In this document: positions 24,022 to 32,459 of the stretch, piece after piece | Layout: each line of letters starts with the position of its first letter | Position numbering within the stretch: position 1 is the first letter of the stretch | DNA from: Cupriavidus oxalaticus | GTDB taxonomy: Bacteria; Pseudomonadota; Gammaproteobacteria; Burkholderiales; Burkholderiaceae | Direction: 5' to 3' | DNA: 64,000 nt | Assembly: GCF_004768545.1 (NCBI RefSeq) | Contig: NZ_CP038634.1 | Location: forward strand, 2,108,001-2,172,000 | The notes under the pieces: model-generated | What the model saw: the letters and a program-made list of their open reading frames with translations, nothing else | Database searches by the model: none | Told to the model about the DNA's origin: nothing | Translations under genes and position numbers: made by a program

Positions 24022-25153
24022 GCGAATGGGCGTCGAAGCGGAAGACCTGGAGATCGCCGACGCGATCGGCCGCTTCGCGCAGAGCGAGCTGGCCCCGAAC
24101 GCCGCCGCGGTGGATCGCGACGAAACCTCCACCACGCGCTACGTGCCGCAGCTTGCCGAGCTCGGCCTGATGGGCATGAACCTGCCCGAACGCTGGGGCG
24201 GCACCGAGACCTCGCCGGTCGCGCTGATCCTGTCGCTGGCCGAAGTCGCGAAGGCCTGCGCGTCGACCTCGTCGATGATCGGCGCGCACTACCTGGCCAC
24301 CGACTCCATCCTGATCGGCGGCGACGACAGCCTGCGCGCACGCTACCTGCCCGACGCCGCCGCCGGCCGCAAGCTTGGCGCGTTCGCGCTGACCGAGCCG
24401 CGCGCCGGTTCCAACCCCGCCGACATGGCCACGCGCGCCACCCCCGAAAGCGACGGCTACCGCCTGCGCGGCGTCAAGCACTTCATCTCCAACGCCGACG
24501 CCGCGGACTTTATCGTCGTCTACGCCAAGACCGATCCCGCGGCCGGCACGCGCGGCATCAGCGCCTTCGTGGTGGACCGGCACAGCGCCGGCGTGGAGGT
24601 CGCGCCCGCCGAGAAGCTGATGGGCATCCGCGGCGCGCCGGCGCACGAGGTGGCGCTGGACTGCTTCGTTCCCGCGGCAAACCGGCTGGGAGCGGAAGGC
24701 AGCGGCTTCCGCACGGCGATGAAGGTGCTCGACAACAGCCGCCTCGACGTGGCCGCCACCAGCCTCGGCATCAGCGAAGCGGCGCTGGCGTGCGCGGTCG
24801 ACTGGGCCAGGCAGCGCCAGGTCGGCGGCGAGCCGCTGGCGCGCAAGCAGGGCCTGCAGTGGATGTTCGCGGACATGCGCACGCGGCTCGAAGCCGCCTG
24901 GCTGCTGACGCTGCAGGCCGCGGTGCGGCGCCGTGACGGCGAGCCCTTCACCGAGCATGCATCGATGGCCAAGCTCTATGCCTCGGAGACGGTCGCCTTC
25001 GTCACCGATACCGCCTTGCAGATCCACGGCGGCTACGGCTTCACGCGCGAGATGCCGCTGGAGCGGCTGGTGCGCGATGCGCGCATCCTGCGCATCTACG
25101 AAGGCTCGTCGGAGATCCAGCGCACGGTGATTGCGCGCGCGGTGCTGGCGTAG
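24014..25153 (+). CDS. Acyl-CoA dehydrogenase, 379 aa
   Basis: An FAD-dependent alpha,beta-dehydrogenase of acyl-CoA thioesters. It shows the two family signatures: AFALTEPRAGSNPADMATRA (about residues 118-137, flavin/substrate contact) and IHGGYGFTREMPLERLVRDA (about 336-355). The catalytic Glu is in LRIYEGSSEIQRTVIAR near the C-terminus. The length is standard. The coding overlap with the CoA-transferase indicates one operon: substrate acid to acyl-CoA to enoyl-CoA. No hydratase or thiolase is adjacent, so later steps must be encoded elsewhere. Confidence 0.9.
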   Translation: MHKRMGVEAEDLEIADAIGRFAQSELAPNAAAVDRDETSTTRYVPQLAELGLMGMNLPERWGGTETSPVALILSLAEVAKACASTSSMIGAHYLATDSILIGGDDSLRARYLPDAAAGRKLGAFALTEPRAGSNPADMATRATPESDGYRLRGVKHFISNADAADFIVVYAKTDPAAGTRGISAFVVDRHSAGVEVAPAEKLMGIRGAPAHEVALDCFVPAANRLGAEGSGFRTAMKVLDNSRLDVAATSLGISEAALACAVDWARQRQVGGEPLARKQGLQWMFADMRTRLEAAWLLTLQAAVRRRDGEPFTEHASMAKLYASETVAFVTDTALQIHGGYGFTREMPLERLVRDARILRIYEGSSEIQRTVIARAVLA

Positions 25154-25376
25154 GGCGTGCGCCGCAAGACGCCCCGACTGCATCCGTTGCTCTCGCCCAT
25201 TCAGGAAAACGACAAGGGCGCAGCCGCCCGCCGCTGGCTATAGTCTGCGAGGGCCGGGGCTTGCCAGCGCGCCGATTGCGCAATTTATGCGCAATTGGCA
25301 TGAATGCATGCGCGTCCCGAATCAATCCGAAGGACCGGAGTGGCAGGGCGGAGGGCTGCCTTGCAAAGGGGGAGGC

Positions 25377-26438
25377 ATGGATGTCGAACTGCAGCGCGCC
25401 ATATTGAACAACATCCCGGACCAGGCCTGGCTGAAGGATGCCGGCTCGCGCTACGTGCTGGTCAATGACGCGTTCATGGCCGCATGCGGACGGACCGAGG
25501 CCGAGATCGTGGGCAGCACGCCGGACCAGGTCTGGTCGGCGGAATGGGGCCAGGTCTACCTCGATACCGACAAGGCGGTGGTCGACAGCGGCGTGCGCCG
25601 CCGCTACGAAGAAAGCCGGCATGGCAAGGACGGCAGCGTGCGCTGGTTCGACACCATCAAGATGCCGATCCACAACCCGGGCGGCGAGGTCATCGGCACG
25701 GTGGGGATCTCGCGCGATATCACCGACCGCAAGCGCTCCGAGCAGGAGCTGCTGGCCTCGCGCGCGCAGCTGCGCGAGCTGTCCGCGCACCTGCAATCCG
25801 TGCGCGAGGCGGAACGCACCCGCATCTCGCGCGAGCTGCACGATGAGCTGGGGCAGTCGCTGACGGCGCTGCGCCTGGGGCTTAGTTACATCGAGGCGCA
25901 GCAGGGCCCGGCTGCCGACGACGCGTACCGCAAGCATGTGCAGATGCTCAAGGAGATCGCCGATTCGACCGTGGAAGCCGTGCAGCGCATTGCGGCCGAC
26001 CTGCGCCCGCCGGTGCTGGACGAACTGGGGCTGGCCTCGGCGATCGAGTGGCTGGTCGAGTCATTGTCGGAGCGCACTGGCATTGCCTGCGAGAAGGCGC
26101 TCCAGCCGGTGGCGGACCTCGGTGCGGAAGTCAGCACCGCGGTCTTCCGGATCGCGCAGGAAGCGCTGACCAATGCCTGCCGCCATGGCCAGGCCGATCG
26201 CGTGCGCGTCGAGCTGGCCGAGGCGGGCGGCATGCTGCGGCTGGTGGTCGCCGACAATGGCTGCGGCATCGATACTTCCGTCACCGGCCGCCGCCGCAGC
26301 CTGGGTTTGCTCGGCATGCGCGAGCGCGCGCTGATGCTGGGCGGCAAGCTGGTGGTGAGCAGCGAGAAAGGCCACGGCACACGCATCGAGGCGCTGGTTC
26401 CGCGCGATGCCGGTATTGCGAGCGGAGACAGCAGATGA
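25377..26438 (+). CDS. PAS-domain sensor histidine kinase (NarX/DegS-type), 353 aa
   Basis: A soluble sensor kinase with no membrane segments. An N-terminal PAS domain (about residues 5-120; ILNNIPDQAWLKDAGSRYVL through GTVGISRDITDRKRSE) is followed by a HisKA_3 dimerisation helix with the phosphorylated His155 (RISRELHDELGQSLTALR). The ATPase domain carries N- and G-boxes (EALTNACRHG, VADNGCGID, LLGMRERALMLGG). The ATG at 25377 has AAAGGGGGAGG upstream. It overlaps the response regulator by 4 bases. Because it is cytoplasmic with a PAS domain it probably senses a small intracellular ligand or redox state. Confidence 0.9.
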   Translation: MDVELQRAILNNIPDQAWLKDAGSRYVLVNDAFMAACGRTEAEIVGSTPDQVWSAEWGQVYLDTDKAVVDSGVRRRYEESRHGKDGSVRWFDTIKMPIHNPGGEVIGTVGISRDITDRKRSEQELLASRAQLRELSAHLQSVREAERTRISRELHDELGQSLTALRLGLSYIEAQQGPAADDAYRKHVQMLKEIADSTVEAVQRIAADLRPPVLDELGLASAIEWLVESLSERTGIACEKALQPVADLGAEVSTAVFRIAQEALTNACRHGQADRVRVELAEAGGMLRLVVADNGCGIDTSVTGRRRSLGLLGMRERALMLGGKLVVSSEKGHGTRIEALVPRDAGIASGDSR

Positions 26439-27103
26439 TCCGCATCCTGCTGGCCGATGACCACACCATCATCCGCGACGGGCTGAAGAAGATCCTGTCC
26501 ACCGTGCCGGACATGCAGGTGGTGGCCGAGGCCGCCGACGGCAACGAACTGCTCGCGCTGCTGCGCGCCGGCCTGCCGGACGTGCTGCTGCTGGATATGT
26601 CGATGCCGGGCCGCAGCGGCATCGTGCTGATCCAGCAGTTGCAGGCCAGCTATCCGGCGCTGCCCGTGCTGGTACTGAGCATGTACCGCGAGTCGCAGTA
26701 CGCGGTGCAGGCGATCCGCGCCGGCGCTGCCGGGTATCTCACCAAGAATGTCGAATCGGACCAGCTGATCAGTGCGATCCGCAAGGTGGCGCGCGGCGGC
26801 ACCGCGGTCTCGGCCGCGATCGCCGACAAGCTGATCGGGCAGGCGCGCCAGCCGCTGGCGGCCTTGCCGCATGCCCGGCTGACCGCGCGCGAACTGCAGG
26901 TGTTCCAGATGCTGGCCGAAGGGCAGGGCATCAACGAGATCGCGCTGACGCTGTCGCTCAGCGGCAAGACGGTCAGTACGCACAAGGCCAACATCCTGGC
27001 CAAGCTGGAGCTTTCGTCGACCGCCGGGCTGGTGCACTACGCCATCCGGCACGGTCTGCTGGCGGAAGCGGGCGAGCCCGGGGAGGCGAGCGTTATCCCA
27101 TAG
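26435..27103 (+). CDS. NarL/FixJ-family response regulator, 222 aa
   Basis: A receiver domain (residues 1-120) with phospho-acceptor Asp54 (VLLLDMSMPG), an acidic pair near residue 10 (LLADDHTIIRDG) and Lys in GYLTKNVESD. A LuxR-type helix-turn-helix lies at about 150-212 (LTARELQVFQMLAEGQGINE, LSGKTVSTHKANILAKL). Its ATG overlaps the kinase stop (ATGA), so the two are translationally coupled. The operon at 27240-30940 starts 137 bases downstream on the same strand and is the nearest possible target. Confidence 0.92.
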   Translation: MIRILLADDHTIIRDGLKKILSTVPDMQVVAEAADGNELLALLRAGLPDVLLLDMSMPGRSGIVLIQQLQASYPALPVLVLSMYRESQYAVQAIRAGAAGYLTKNVESDQLISAIRKVARGGTAVSAAIADKLIGQARQPLAALPHARLTARELQVFQMLAEGQGINEIALTLSLSGKTVSTHKANILAKLELSSTAGLVHYAIRHGLLAEAGEPGEASVIP

Positions 27104-27239
27104 CATTGCTGCGGCGCAGCTAGGCCGATCCTTAGGTCGAATTCAGCCGATCCTGATGCAGCCGGCGCGCGCCGGCACCTACGCTTCAGGTCACGGGGCA
27201 GCGGCTCCGGCAGAACGACAAGACCTGAGGAGACACGCC

Positions 27240-28508
27240 ATGCAGCTGGACCTGCTGATCCGGGATGCGTGCGTCCGCGACGACGCGCCCCTGACCGACA
27301 TCGCCATCCGCGACGGGCGCATTGCCGCCATCGAACCCGGCATCGACGCGCCGGCGCACGAAGTGATCGAAGCCGGCGGCCGTGCCGCCATTCCGGGCCT
27401 GGTGGAACCGCACCTGCACCTGGACAAGGCACTGCTGCATCGCCGGCTGCCCGCCAGGCTTGGCACGCTGGACGAGGCCATCCGCGTCACCGGCATCCTG
27501 AAGAGCAAGCAGCAGCGGCACGACGTGCTGGACCGCTCGCGCCAAGTGCTGGACATGGCGGTCCGGCATGGCACCGTCGCAATCCGCGCCCATCCCGACG
27601 TCGACCTGATACAGGGACTGATCGGGGTGGAGACGCTGCTGGAGCTCAAGGCGGAATACCACGACCTGCTCGACCTGCAGATCGTGGCCTTCCCCCAGGA
27701 GGGCATCCTGAAGTCGCAGGGCACGCGCGAGCTGATGATCGCGGCCATGGACATGGGCGCCGACGTGGTCGGCGGCTGCCCTTACAACGAGCTGAGCTGG
27801 GCCGACACCATGCGCCATATCGACATGGTGTTCGAGCTGGCGCAACGCTATGACGCGCCGGTCGACATGCATGCCGACTTTGCCGACGACACCGCCGACC
27901 AGCGCTTTGCCGCCGTCGAGTACATCGCGCGGAAGACCATCGAATGCGGCTACCAGGGCCGCGTCTCGCTCGGCCATGTGACCAGCCTGGGCGCGCTCGA
28001 CACGGCGCAGCTGGAGCCGCTGGTGGCGCAATTGCGCGACGCCGGCATCAGCATCGTGACCCTGCCCGCGACCGACCTGTACCTGGGCGGGCGCAAGGAC
28101 GCGCAGAACCAGCGCCGCGGGCTGACGCCGGTGAAGGCGCTGCATCACGGCGGGCTCAACGTCGCGTATTCGTCCAACAATATCCGCAATGCCTTCACGC
28201 CGTTCGGCAAGGCCGACATGCTGCAGATCGGCAATATGCTCGCGCACGTGGCGCAGTTCGGCGTGCCGGAGCACCAGCTCGCTGTGCTCGGCATGGGCAC
28301 GCACAACGCCGCGCGCGCGATCGGGCTGCAGGACAGCTATGGCCTGGAAGTGGGCCGGCAGGCCGATATCGTGATCCTCGACACCTTCAAGGTGGCGGAC
28401 GCGCTGATCGACATTCCGCCGCGCCTGTGGGTGGTCAAGCGCGGGCGGATCACGGTGGTGACGCAGCACCGCTGCGACATCCGCCGGCACCATTGCTGCG
28501 CGCACTGA
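27240..28508 (+). CDS. Cytosine-deaminase-like amidohydrolase, 422 aa
   Basis: A TIM-barrel amidohydrolase closest in layout to CodA-type cytosine deaminases. The metal motif EPHLHLDKALLHR is near residue 60. The second His region reads PVDMHADFADDTADQR, the third RVSLGHVTSLGAL, and the C-terminal block YSSNNIRNAFTPFGKADML. Compared with E. coli CodA from memory (HCDEIDD; GHDDVFDPW), the catalytic Glu aligns with Phe and the metal/catalytic Asp with Asn here. It may therefore belong to a divergent subfamily with altered chemistry. The start is ATG at 27240 after GAGGAG. It heads a three-gene run with a DUF1097 protein and a gamma-glutamyltransferase. The substrate is unknown. Confidence 0.75.
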   Translation: MQLDLLIRDACVRDDAPLTDIAIRDGRIAAIEPGIDAPAHEVIEAGGRAAIPGLVEPHLHLDKALLHRRLPARLGTLDEAIRVTGILKSKQQRHDVLDRSRQVLDMAVRHGTVAIRAHPDVDLIQGLIGVETLLELKAEYHDLLDLQIVAFPQEGILKSQGTRELMIAAMDMGADVVGGCPYNELSWADTMRHIDMVFELAQRYDAPVDMHADFADDTADQRFAAVEYIARKTIECGYQGRVSLGHVTSLGALDTAQLEPLVAQLRDAGISIVTLPATDLYLGGRKDAQNQRRGLTPVKALHHGGLNVAYSSNNIRNAFTPFGKADMLQIGNMLAHVAQFGVPEHQLAVLGMGTHNAARAIGLQDSYGLEVGRQADIVILDTFKVADALIDIPPRLWVVKRGRITVVTQHRCDIRRHHCCAH

Positions 28509-28546
28509 ACCGCCCCAACCCTTTCAAGGCTTTCCAGGAGACGATC

Positions 28547-29083
28547 ATGAAGAAGCTGCCTGCCGAAGTCGTGGCCTCGCTGCTGGCCATCACCACCGTT
28601 CCCATTGCCGCGCATGCGTCGCACCTGCCGCCGTGGGCCATCTTTATCAGCTGGGCCGCCACCTTTGCCATGGGCGGGCCCACGCCGGAGAACCTGAAGA
28701 AGATCTGGCCGACCTTGCCGGTGGGGTCGCTGTTCGCGTTCGTGATCGTGCTGTGCTTCCGGCAGGCCGCCGAGCAGTACTCGGGGCCGGCGCTGATCGC
28801 GGCGGAGATGGTGATCCTGTTCATGCTCAACGCCGGCATGATGTTCCTGGCGCGCGTGTTCTACACGCTGCGTTTCATTCCCGGCATGTTCTTCGGCTTT
28901 GCCTCCTACTTCGCCACGCTGTTCGGGGGCTTCGGGCCCACGCCGGGCGATCCCGTCGCCGCGCTGGGTGCCGTCATTGCCATGAATGCAATGGGCCCGG
29001 CCTATGCCTGGATCAAGGCGCGCTACTCGGCGCCGGAAAGCCTGGTCGAGCGGTCGTGGCAGGCGCACAAGCGCGAAGCCTGA
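28547..29083 (+). CDS. DUF1097 integral membrane protein, 178 aa
   Basis: A small inner-membrane protein with about five hydrophobic helices: LPAEVVASLLAITTVPIAAH, PPWAIFISWAATFAMGG, LFAFVIVLCF, LIAAEMVILFMLNAGMMFLA and GMFFGFASYFATLFGGFG. It then has a short cytoplasmic tail ending LVERSWQAHKREA. This fits the DUF1097 family (YcdZ-like), of unknown function. The ATG at 28547 has CAGGAGACG upstream, and it lies 38 bases after the amidohydrolase stop. Its position between a hydrolase and an exported gamma-glutamyltransferase suggests a transport or membrane-support role for the same substrate. Confidence 0.8.
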   Translation: MKKLPAEVVASLLAITTVPIAAHASHLPPWAIFISWAATFAMGGPTPENLKKIWPTLPVGSLFAFVIVLCFRQAAEQYSGPALIAAEMVILFMLNAGMMFLARVFYTLRFIPGMFFGFASYFATLFGGFGPTPGDPVAALGAVIAMNAMGPAYAWIKARYSAPESLVERSWQAHKREA

Positions 29084-29160
29084 GCCGCCATCGCATCGTC
29101 ATCATCGCGGCTGCCCGCGCGGCGACAGCACGGGGCAGCCGGTCTTTCCGGGGGAACGGG

Positions 29161-29220
29161 CATGGAACACAAGGGCGTGGAACACAGCGGCATGGAAAAC
29201 AGCGGCATGGAAAACAGCGG
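29161..29220. repeat. Four tandem 15-bp units at the 5' end of the gamma-glutamyltransferase gene
   Basis: The units 29161-29175, 29176-29190, 29191-29205 and 29206-29220 follow the pattern CATGGAAAACAGCGG; the last two are identical and the first two slightly diverged. Each keeps the reading frame and three contain an ATG, giving alternative in-frame starts at 29162, 29192 and 29207 in addition to the ATG at 29222. Confidence 0.85.
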
Positions 29221-30940
29221 CATGAAACATACGATTGAAGTCGACCCCTGCGGCGGCACCTCGCGCAGGGCTTTCCTGGCAAGTTCAGCAGCGCTGGCGG
29301 GCAGCACGATCCTGGCGCCCGCAAGCGCCGAGGCGGCGCAGGACGCCGCGCCCGCGGCGCGCGGCGTCCTGGCGCATTCGGATGCGGGCATGGTCACCAG
29401 CCCGCATGGGCTCGCCAGCCAGGCGGGACTGGAAGTGCTGAAGGCAGGCGGCAATGCGATCGAGGCAGCGATTGCGATCGGCGCGGTGCTGAGCGTGACC
29501 TATCCGCATTTCACCGGTCTGGGCGGCGATGCCTTCCTGGTGACCAGCGACCGCGACGGCAACGTGCGCTCGTTCTCCGGGATCGGGCAGGCCGCCGCCG
29601 AAACGCCGGGCTACAGCGGCGCCATCCCGTTGCGCGGGCCGGGCGCCGCGCTGACCGCGGCCGCGACGGTCGCGATCTGGGACCGCGCCTTTGCCTTCGG
29701 CAAGAGCCAGTGGGGCGGTACCCAGTCATGGTCGACGCTGCTGGGGCGCGCCACCGAGTACGCCGCCAACGGCTTCCCGGTCACGCCGTCGCAATGCTTC
29801 TGGCAGGAGTTCCGCGCCGCGGACCTGCCGGCCTGGGGCGGCTTCGGCCGCGTGTTCGCCCCCGACGGGCGCATGCCGAAGCCGGGCGAAATGTTCCGCC
29901 AGCCCGAACTGGCGCGCACGCTGGAGCGGCTGGCGACGCAGGGCGGGCGGGAGTTCTATGAGGGCGACATCGCCGGCCGGCTTGCGGCAGGGCTGGCGCA
30001 GGCCGGCTCGCCGTTGCGCGCTGGCGACCTGGCGCGCTGCCAGGCACGCGAGGAAGTGCCGCTGCGCGTGGCCTACCGTGGCGGCGAACTGCTGGGCCTG
30101 CGTCCGCCCACGCAGGGCGTGACGACGCTGGAGATCATGGGGATCCTCGACCGCTTCGACCTGTCGGCCGTGCCCGAGGGCAGCGCCGACTACTACCACC
30201 TGCTGGTCGAAGCCGTGAAGCTGGCGTTCCTGGATCGCAATCGCTACGTCGCCGATCCCGATTTCGTCGACGTGCCGGTGGACCGGCTGCTGTCGCGCCG
30301 GCACCTCGATGCGCAGGCGCAACGCATCCGCATGGCACGGGCCATGCCGTGGCCGCATGTGTACCAGCCCGGCGATACGGTGTACATCGGCGCGGCCGAC
30401 CGCGAGGGCCGCTGCGTCAGCATGCTGCAGACGGTGTATTTCGACTGGGGCAGCGGCGTGGTGGTGGGCGACACGGGCGTACTCTGGCACAACCGCGGCG
30501 CATCGTTCAGCCTCGATCCCGCCAGCCCCAACGTGTTGCAGGGCGGCAAGCGGCCCTTCCACACGCTGAACCCGGGCATCTACCTCAAGGACGGCCGCCC
30601 CCGGCTGCTATATGGCACGCAGGGCGCCGACGGACAGCCGCAGACGCTGGCGGCGGTGCTGACGCGGATGATCGACTACGGCATGGACCCGCTGACCGCG
30701 CTCGGCCGGCCGCGCTTCCTGCTGGGCAAGACTTTCTCCGACAGCCGCGACAGCCTCAAGCTGGAGCAGGACGCCGGCAGGCAGGTGTTCAGTGAGCTGG
30801 CGGCGCGCGGCCACCAGCTGAGCCCGATCCCGGCGCAGAGCCAGCTGGCCGGGCATCCGGGCGCGATCCGGATCGGACCGAAAGGGCAGCTTGCCGGCGC
30901 GCACGACCCGCGCAGCGACGGACGCGCGCTGGGGCTGTAG
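29162..30940 (+). CDS. Tat-exported gamma-glutamyltransferase family protein, 592 aa
   Basis: An Ntn-hydrolase of the GGT family, which transfers or hydrolyses gamma-glutamyl (or gamma-glutamyl-like amide) groups after self-cleavage into two chains. The predicted nucleophile is Thr406 in QPGDTVYIGAADREG, which aligns with the TTHYSVVD site of E. coli GGT; the downstream glycine pair is seen in GSGVVVGDTGVLWHNRG. The N-terminus has a twin-arginine signal (TSRRAFLASSAALAGS, residues about 33-48), so the product should be exported folded. It is preceded by five-residue tandem repeats (MEHKG, VEHSG, MENSG, MENSG). The ATG at 29162 has GGGGGAA upstream, but a start at 29222 would still give a proper Tat signal. 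Confidence 0.85.
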   Translation: MEHKGVEHSGMENSGMENSGMKHTIEVDPCGGTSRRAFLASSAALAGSTILAPASAEAAQDAAPAARGVLAHSDAGMVTSPHGLASQAGLEVLKAGGNAIEAAIAIGAVLSVTYPHFTGLGGDAFLVTSDRDGNVRSFSGIGQAAAETPGYSGAIPLRGPGAALTAAATVAIWDRAFAFGKSQWGGTQSWSTLLGRATEYAANGFPVTPSQCFWQEFRAADLPAWGGFGRVFAPDGRMPKPGEMFRQPELARTLERLATQGGREFYEGDIAGRLAAGLAQAGSPLRAGDLARCQAREEVPLRVAYRGGELLGLRPPTQGVTTLEIMGILDRFDLSAVPEGSADYYHLLVEAVKLAFLDRNRYVADPDFVDVPVDRLLSRRHLDAQAQRIRMARAMPWPHVYQPGDTVYIGAADREGRCVSMLQTVYFDWGSGVVVGDTGVLWHNRGASFSLDPASPNVLQGGKRPFHTLNPGIYLKDGRPRLLYGTQGADGQPQTLAAVLTRMIDYGMDPLTALGRPRFLLGKTFSDSRDSLKLEQDAGRQVFSELAARGHQLSPIPAQSQLAGHPGAIRIGPKGQLAGAHDPRSDGRALGL

Positions 30941-30951
30941 CCGGCGCGGTG

Positions 30952-31176
30952 CTAGCCGCGCCCGCGCAACGGCTTGAGCAGGTGCGACAGGCCGTTGTGG
31001 TCGAGCTCGTGCATCAGCGCCAGCAGCCCGCCAATCTCCCCTGGCGGGAAGCCTTCGCGGGCGAACCAGTTCAGGTAGTTGCCCGGCAGGTCGGCAATCA
31101 CCGTGCCCTTGTGCTTGCCATAGGGCATGGCGACGCTGACCAGCCGCTTCAGTGCGTCGGAATCGAACGGAGTCAT
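30952..31176 (-). CDS. DUF3820 family protein, 74 aa
   Basis: A short soluble protein recognised by its compact motif MPYGKHKGTVIADLPGNYLN (residues 17-36) and the following WFAREGFPPGEIGGLLALMHELDHNGL. These are the DUF3820 hallmarks. Members are described as putative quorum-sensing-regulated factors, but the biochemical role is unknown. Full length for the family. It is convergent with the gamma-glutamyltransferase gene (11 bases between stops). Confidence 0.85.
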   Translation of the reverse strand: MTPFDSDALKRLVSVAMPYGKHKGTVIADLPGNYLNWFAREGFPPGEIGGLLALMHELDHNGLSHLLKPLRGRG

Positions 31177-31266
31177 GGTGGCGTCAAATCGGCAGGGCGC
31201 TACGCTACCACAGCTTGCGCCCGCCGGTCCGCCACCGGTCCGCGCGTTAGCGCGCGGGGACTGGCG

Positions 31267-31665
31267 TCAGGCGCCGTCGAGGAAGCCGCTGCGCTGGCCC
31301 AGGCGGGTGCCGAGCGCATCGGGGGCCAGGCTCATGCTGGCGGGATCGACGGCGCCGGCAGGTGCGGCTGCCTGCATCGGGTCGACCGGGGCCGGCGCCA
31401 TGCCCGGTTGCGCGGGCTGGCCTGCGGGTGCGTACGGGCTGGCTGCGCCCGGGGCCTGTGCGACCTGGGCGGATGGTGCGGACGGTGCGGGGGCCGGCAT
31501 GGCTTGCATCGGTTGCGCGGACGGCGCCGGCTGGGTGGCTTGCATCGGTTGCGTGGCTTGCATCGGCTGGGCCGGTTGAAGGGGCTGGGCCTGCTGTGCG
31601 AACAGCGGGTAGGACGCGACCATCGCGCCAGCCATCAACAGGGATTTCGCCAGATGTTGCTTCAT
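31267..31665 (-). CDS. Exported Pro/Gln/Ala-rich low-complexity protein, 132 aa
   Basis: A signal peptide (MKQHLAKSLLMAGAMVASYP, cut near LFAQQ) leads into a repeated, disordered body built from QPMQAT/QPAQP-like units (residues about 27-55) and PAPAPSAPSAQ. It ends with a short more ordered stretch LAPDALGTRLGQRSGFLDGA. The ATG at 31665 is preceded on the minus strand by GGAGGTACACGC. There is no recognisable family. It could be a periplasmic spacer or stress-related protein. The third-codon pattern and signal peptide support a real gene. Confidence 0.6.
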   Translation of the reverse strand: MKQHLAKSLLMAGAMVASYPLFAQQAQPLQPAQPMQATQPMQATQPAPSAQPMQAMPAPAPSAPSAQVAQAPGAASPYAPAGQPAQPGMAPAPVDPMQAAAPAGAVDPASMSLAPDALGTRLGQRSGFLDGA

Positions 31666-31996
31666 GCGTGTACCTCCAAATTAGCCTTCAGGCATGGGAA
31701 AGACCACTTTAGCGCCGAGGCACCTGACATTCTGTTTGTTTTTGCAACGGTGATTTACCAGCCTTGCCAGGCACGCGTGAGCGGGTTAATTACGCGCGCG
31801 ATGCCAGCGCCACCGCTTGCCCCTCCACCCTGAGCCCGAAGTGCGCGTGCTGGCCGACGGGGAGTGCGACAGCGCGCCGGGGCGCCACCAGCGCCACAAA
31901 AGCGCCGGTGCGGTTACACGTTGCTACGTGCCTAACCTTCTGCGAACACCTGCCGCCGCGGCGCACCGTTACATTGCCGGCCAGGAGGACATCACC
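31666..31996. other. Intergenic region without a supported gene
   Basis: 331 bases between two divergently read small exported-protein genes. An AT-richer stretch (TGACATTCTGTTTGTTTTTG near 31730) may hold promoters. I see no RNA gene, repeat or conserved operator here. Confidence 0.5.
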
Positions 31997-32305
31997 ATGC
32001 GAAGCATCCTGGCCGCCTGCGCTCTGGCAGGCATCGCAGTCATGGGCCCGGGCACCGCCCAGGCCCGCGTCAACGTCGATATCGGCATCGGCATTCCCGG
32101 CTATGCCGTGGCGCCGCCCCCGGTCTACTACGAGCCGGCGCCGGTCTACGTGGCGCCGCCGCAGCCGGTGGTCGTGGCGCCGGCCTATTACGACGACTGG
32201 CGCGAACAACGATGGCGGGAGCGCAAGTGGCGCGAGCGCGAATGGCGCGAACAAAGGCGGCGCGAGCGTGAATGGCGCCGCTGGCACGAAGACCACGACG
32301 ACTGA
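31997..32305 (+). CDS. Exported Tyr/Pro-rich protein with Trp-Arg-Glu repeats, 102 aa
   Basis: A small secreted protein. The signal peptide MRSILAACALAGIAVMGPGT (cleavage near AQA) is followed by a Pro/Val/Tyr-rich region (residues about 40-65, PPPVYYEPAPVYVAPPQP). A striking tail of near-repeats of W-R-E-R/Q-x-W (WREQRWRERKWREREWREQ) comes next, ending HEDHDD. The ATG at 31997 has CAGGAGGAC upstream. It resembles the many uncharacterised YXWGXW-type envelope proteins of beta-proteobacteria. The charged tail is probably helical or disordered and could bind polyanions or metal (His/Asp end); that is inference. Confidence 0.7.
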   Translation: MRSILAACALAGIAVMGPGTAQARVNVDIGIGIPGYAVAPPPVYYEPAPVYVAPPQPVVVAPAYYDDWREQRWRERKWREREWREQRRREREWRRWHEDHDD

Positions 32306-32459
32306 GTGATGCTGGTGGCAGATGGCGCCTGCCGTCCGTTTCTTGTCGCTTTCCGTGCCGGCCGGATTAAGCGCGGGTTCCGGCCGCCTTGACTCGGGTC
32401 AAGGCCCAATCGGTCTTGCGGCCTAGACTGGATGCAAGCAAGACCGAAGCGAGGGCATC

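Noticed and set aside
31790..31900. A minus-strand stretch ending HFGLRVEGQAVALASRA, considered as the tail of an ABC ATPase TOBE domain
   Set aside because: The similarity is only a few residues, there is no other part of the protein nearby, and the frame runs through the small exported-protein gene in antisense.
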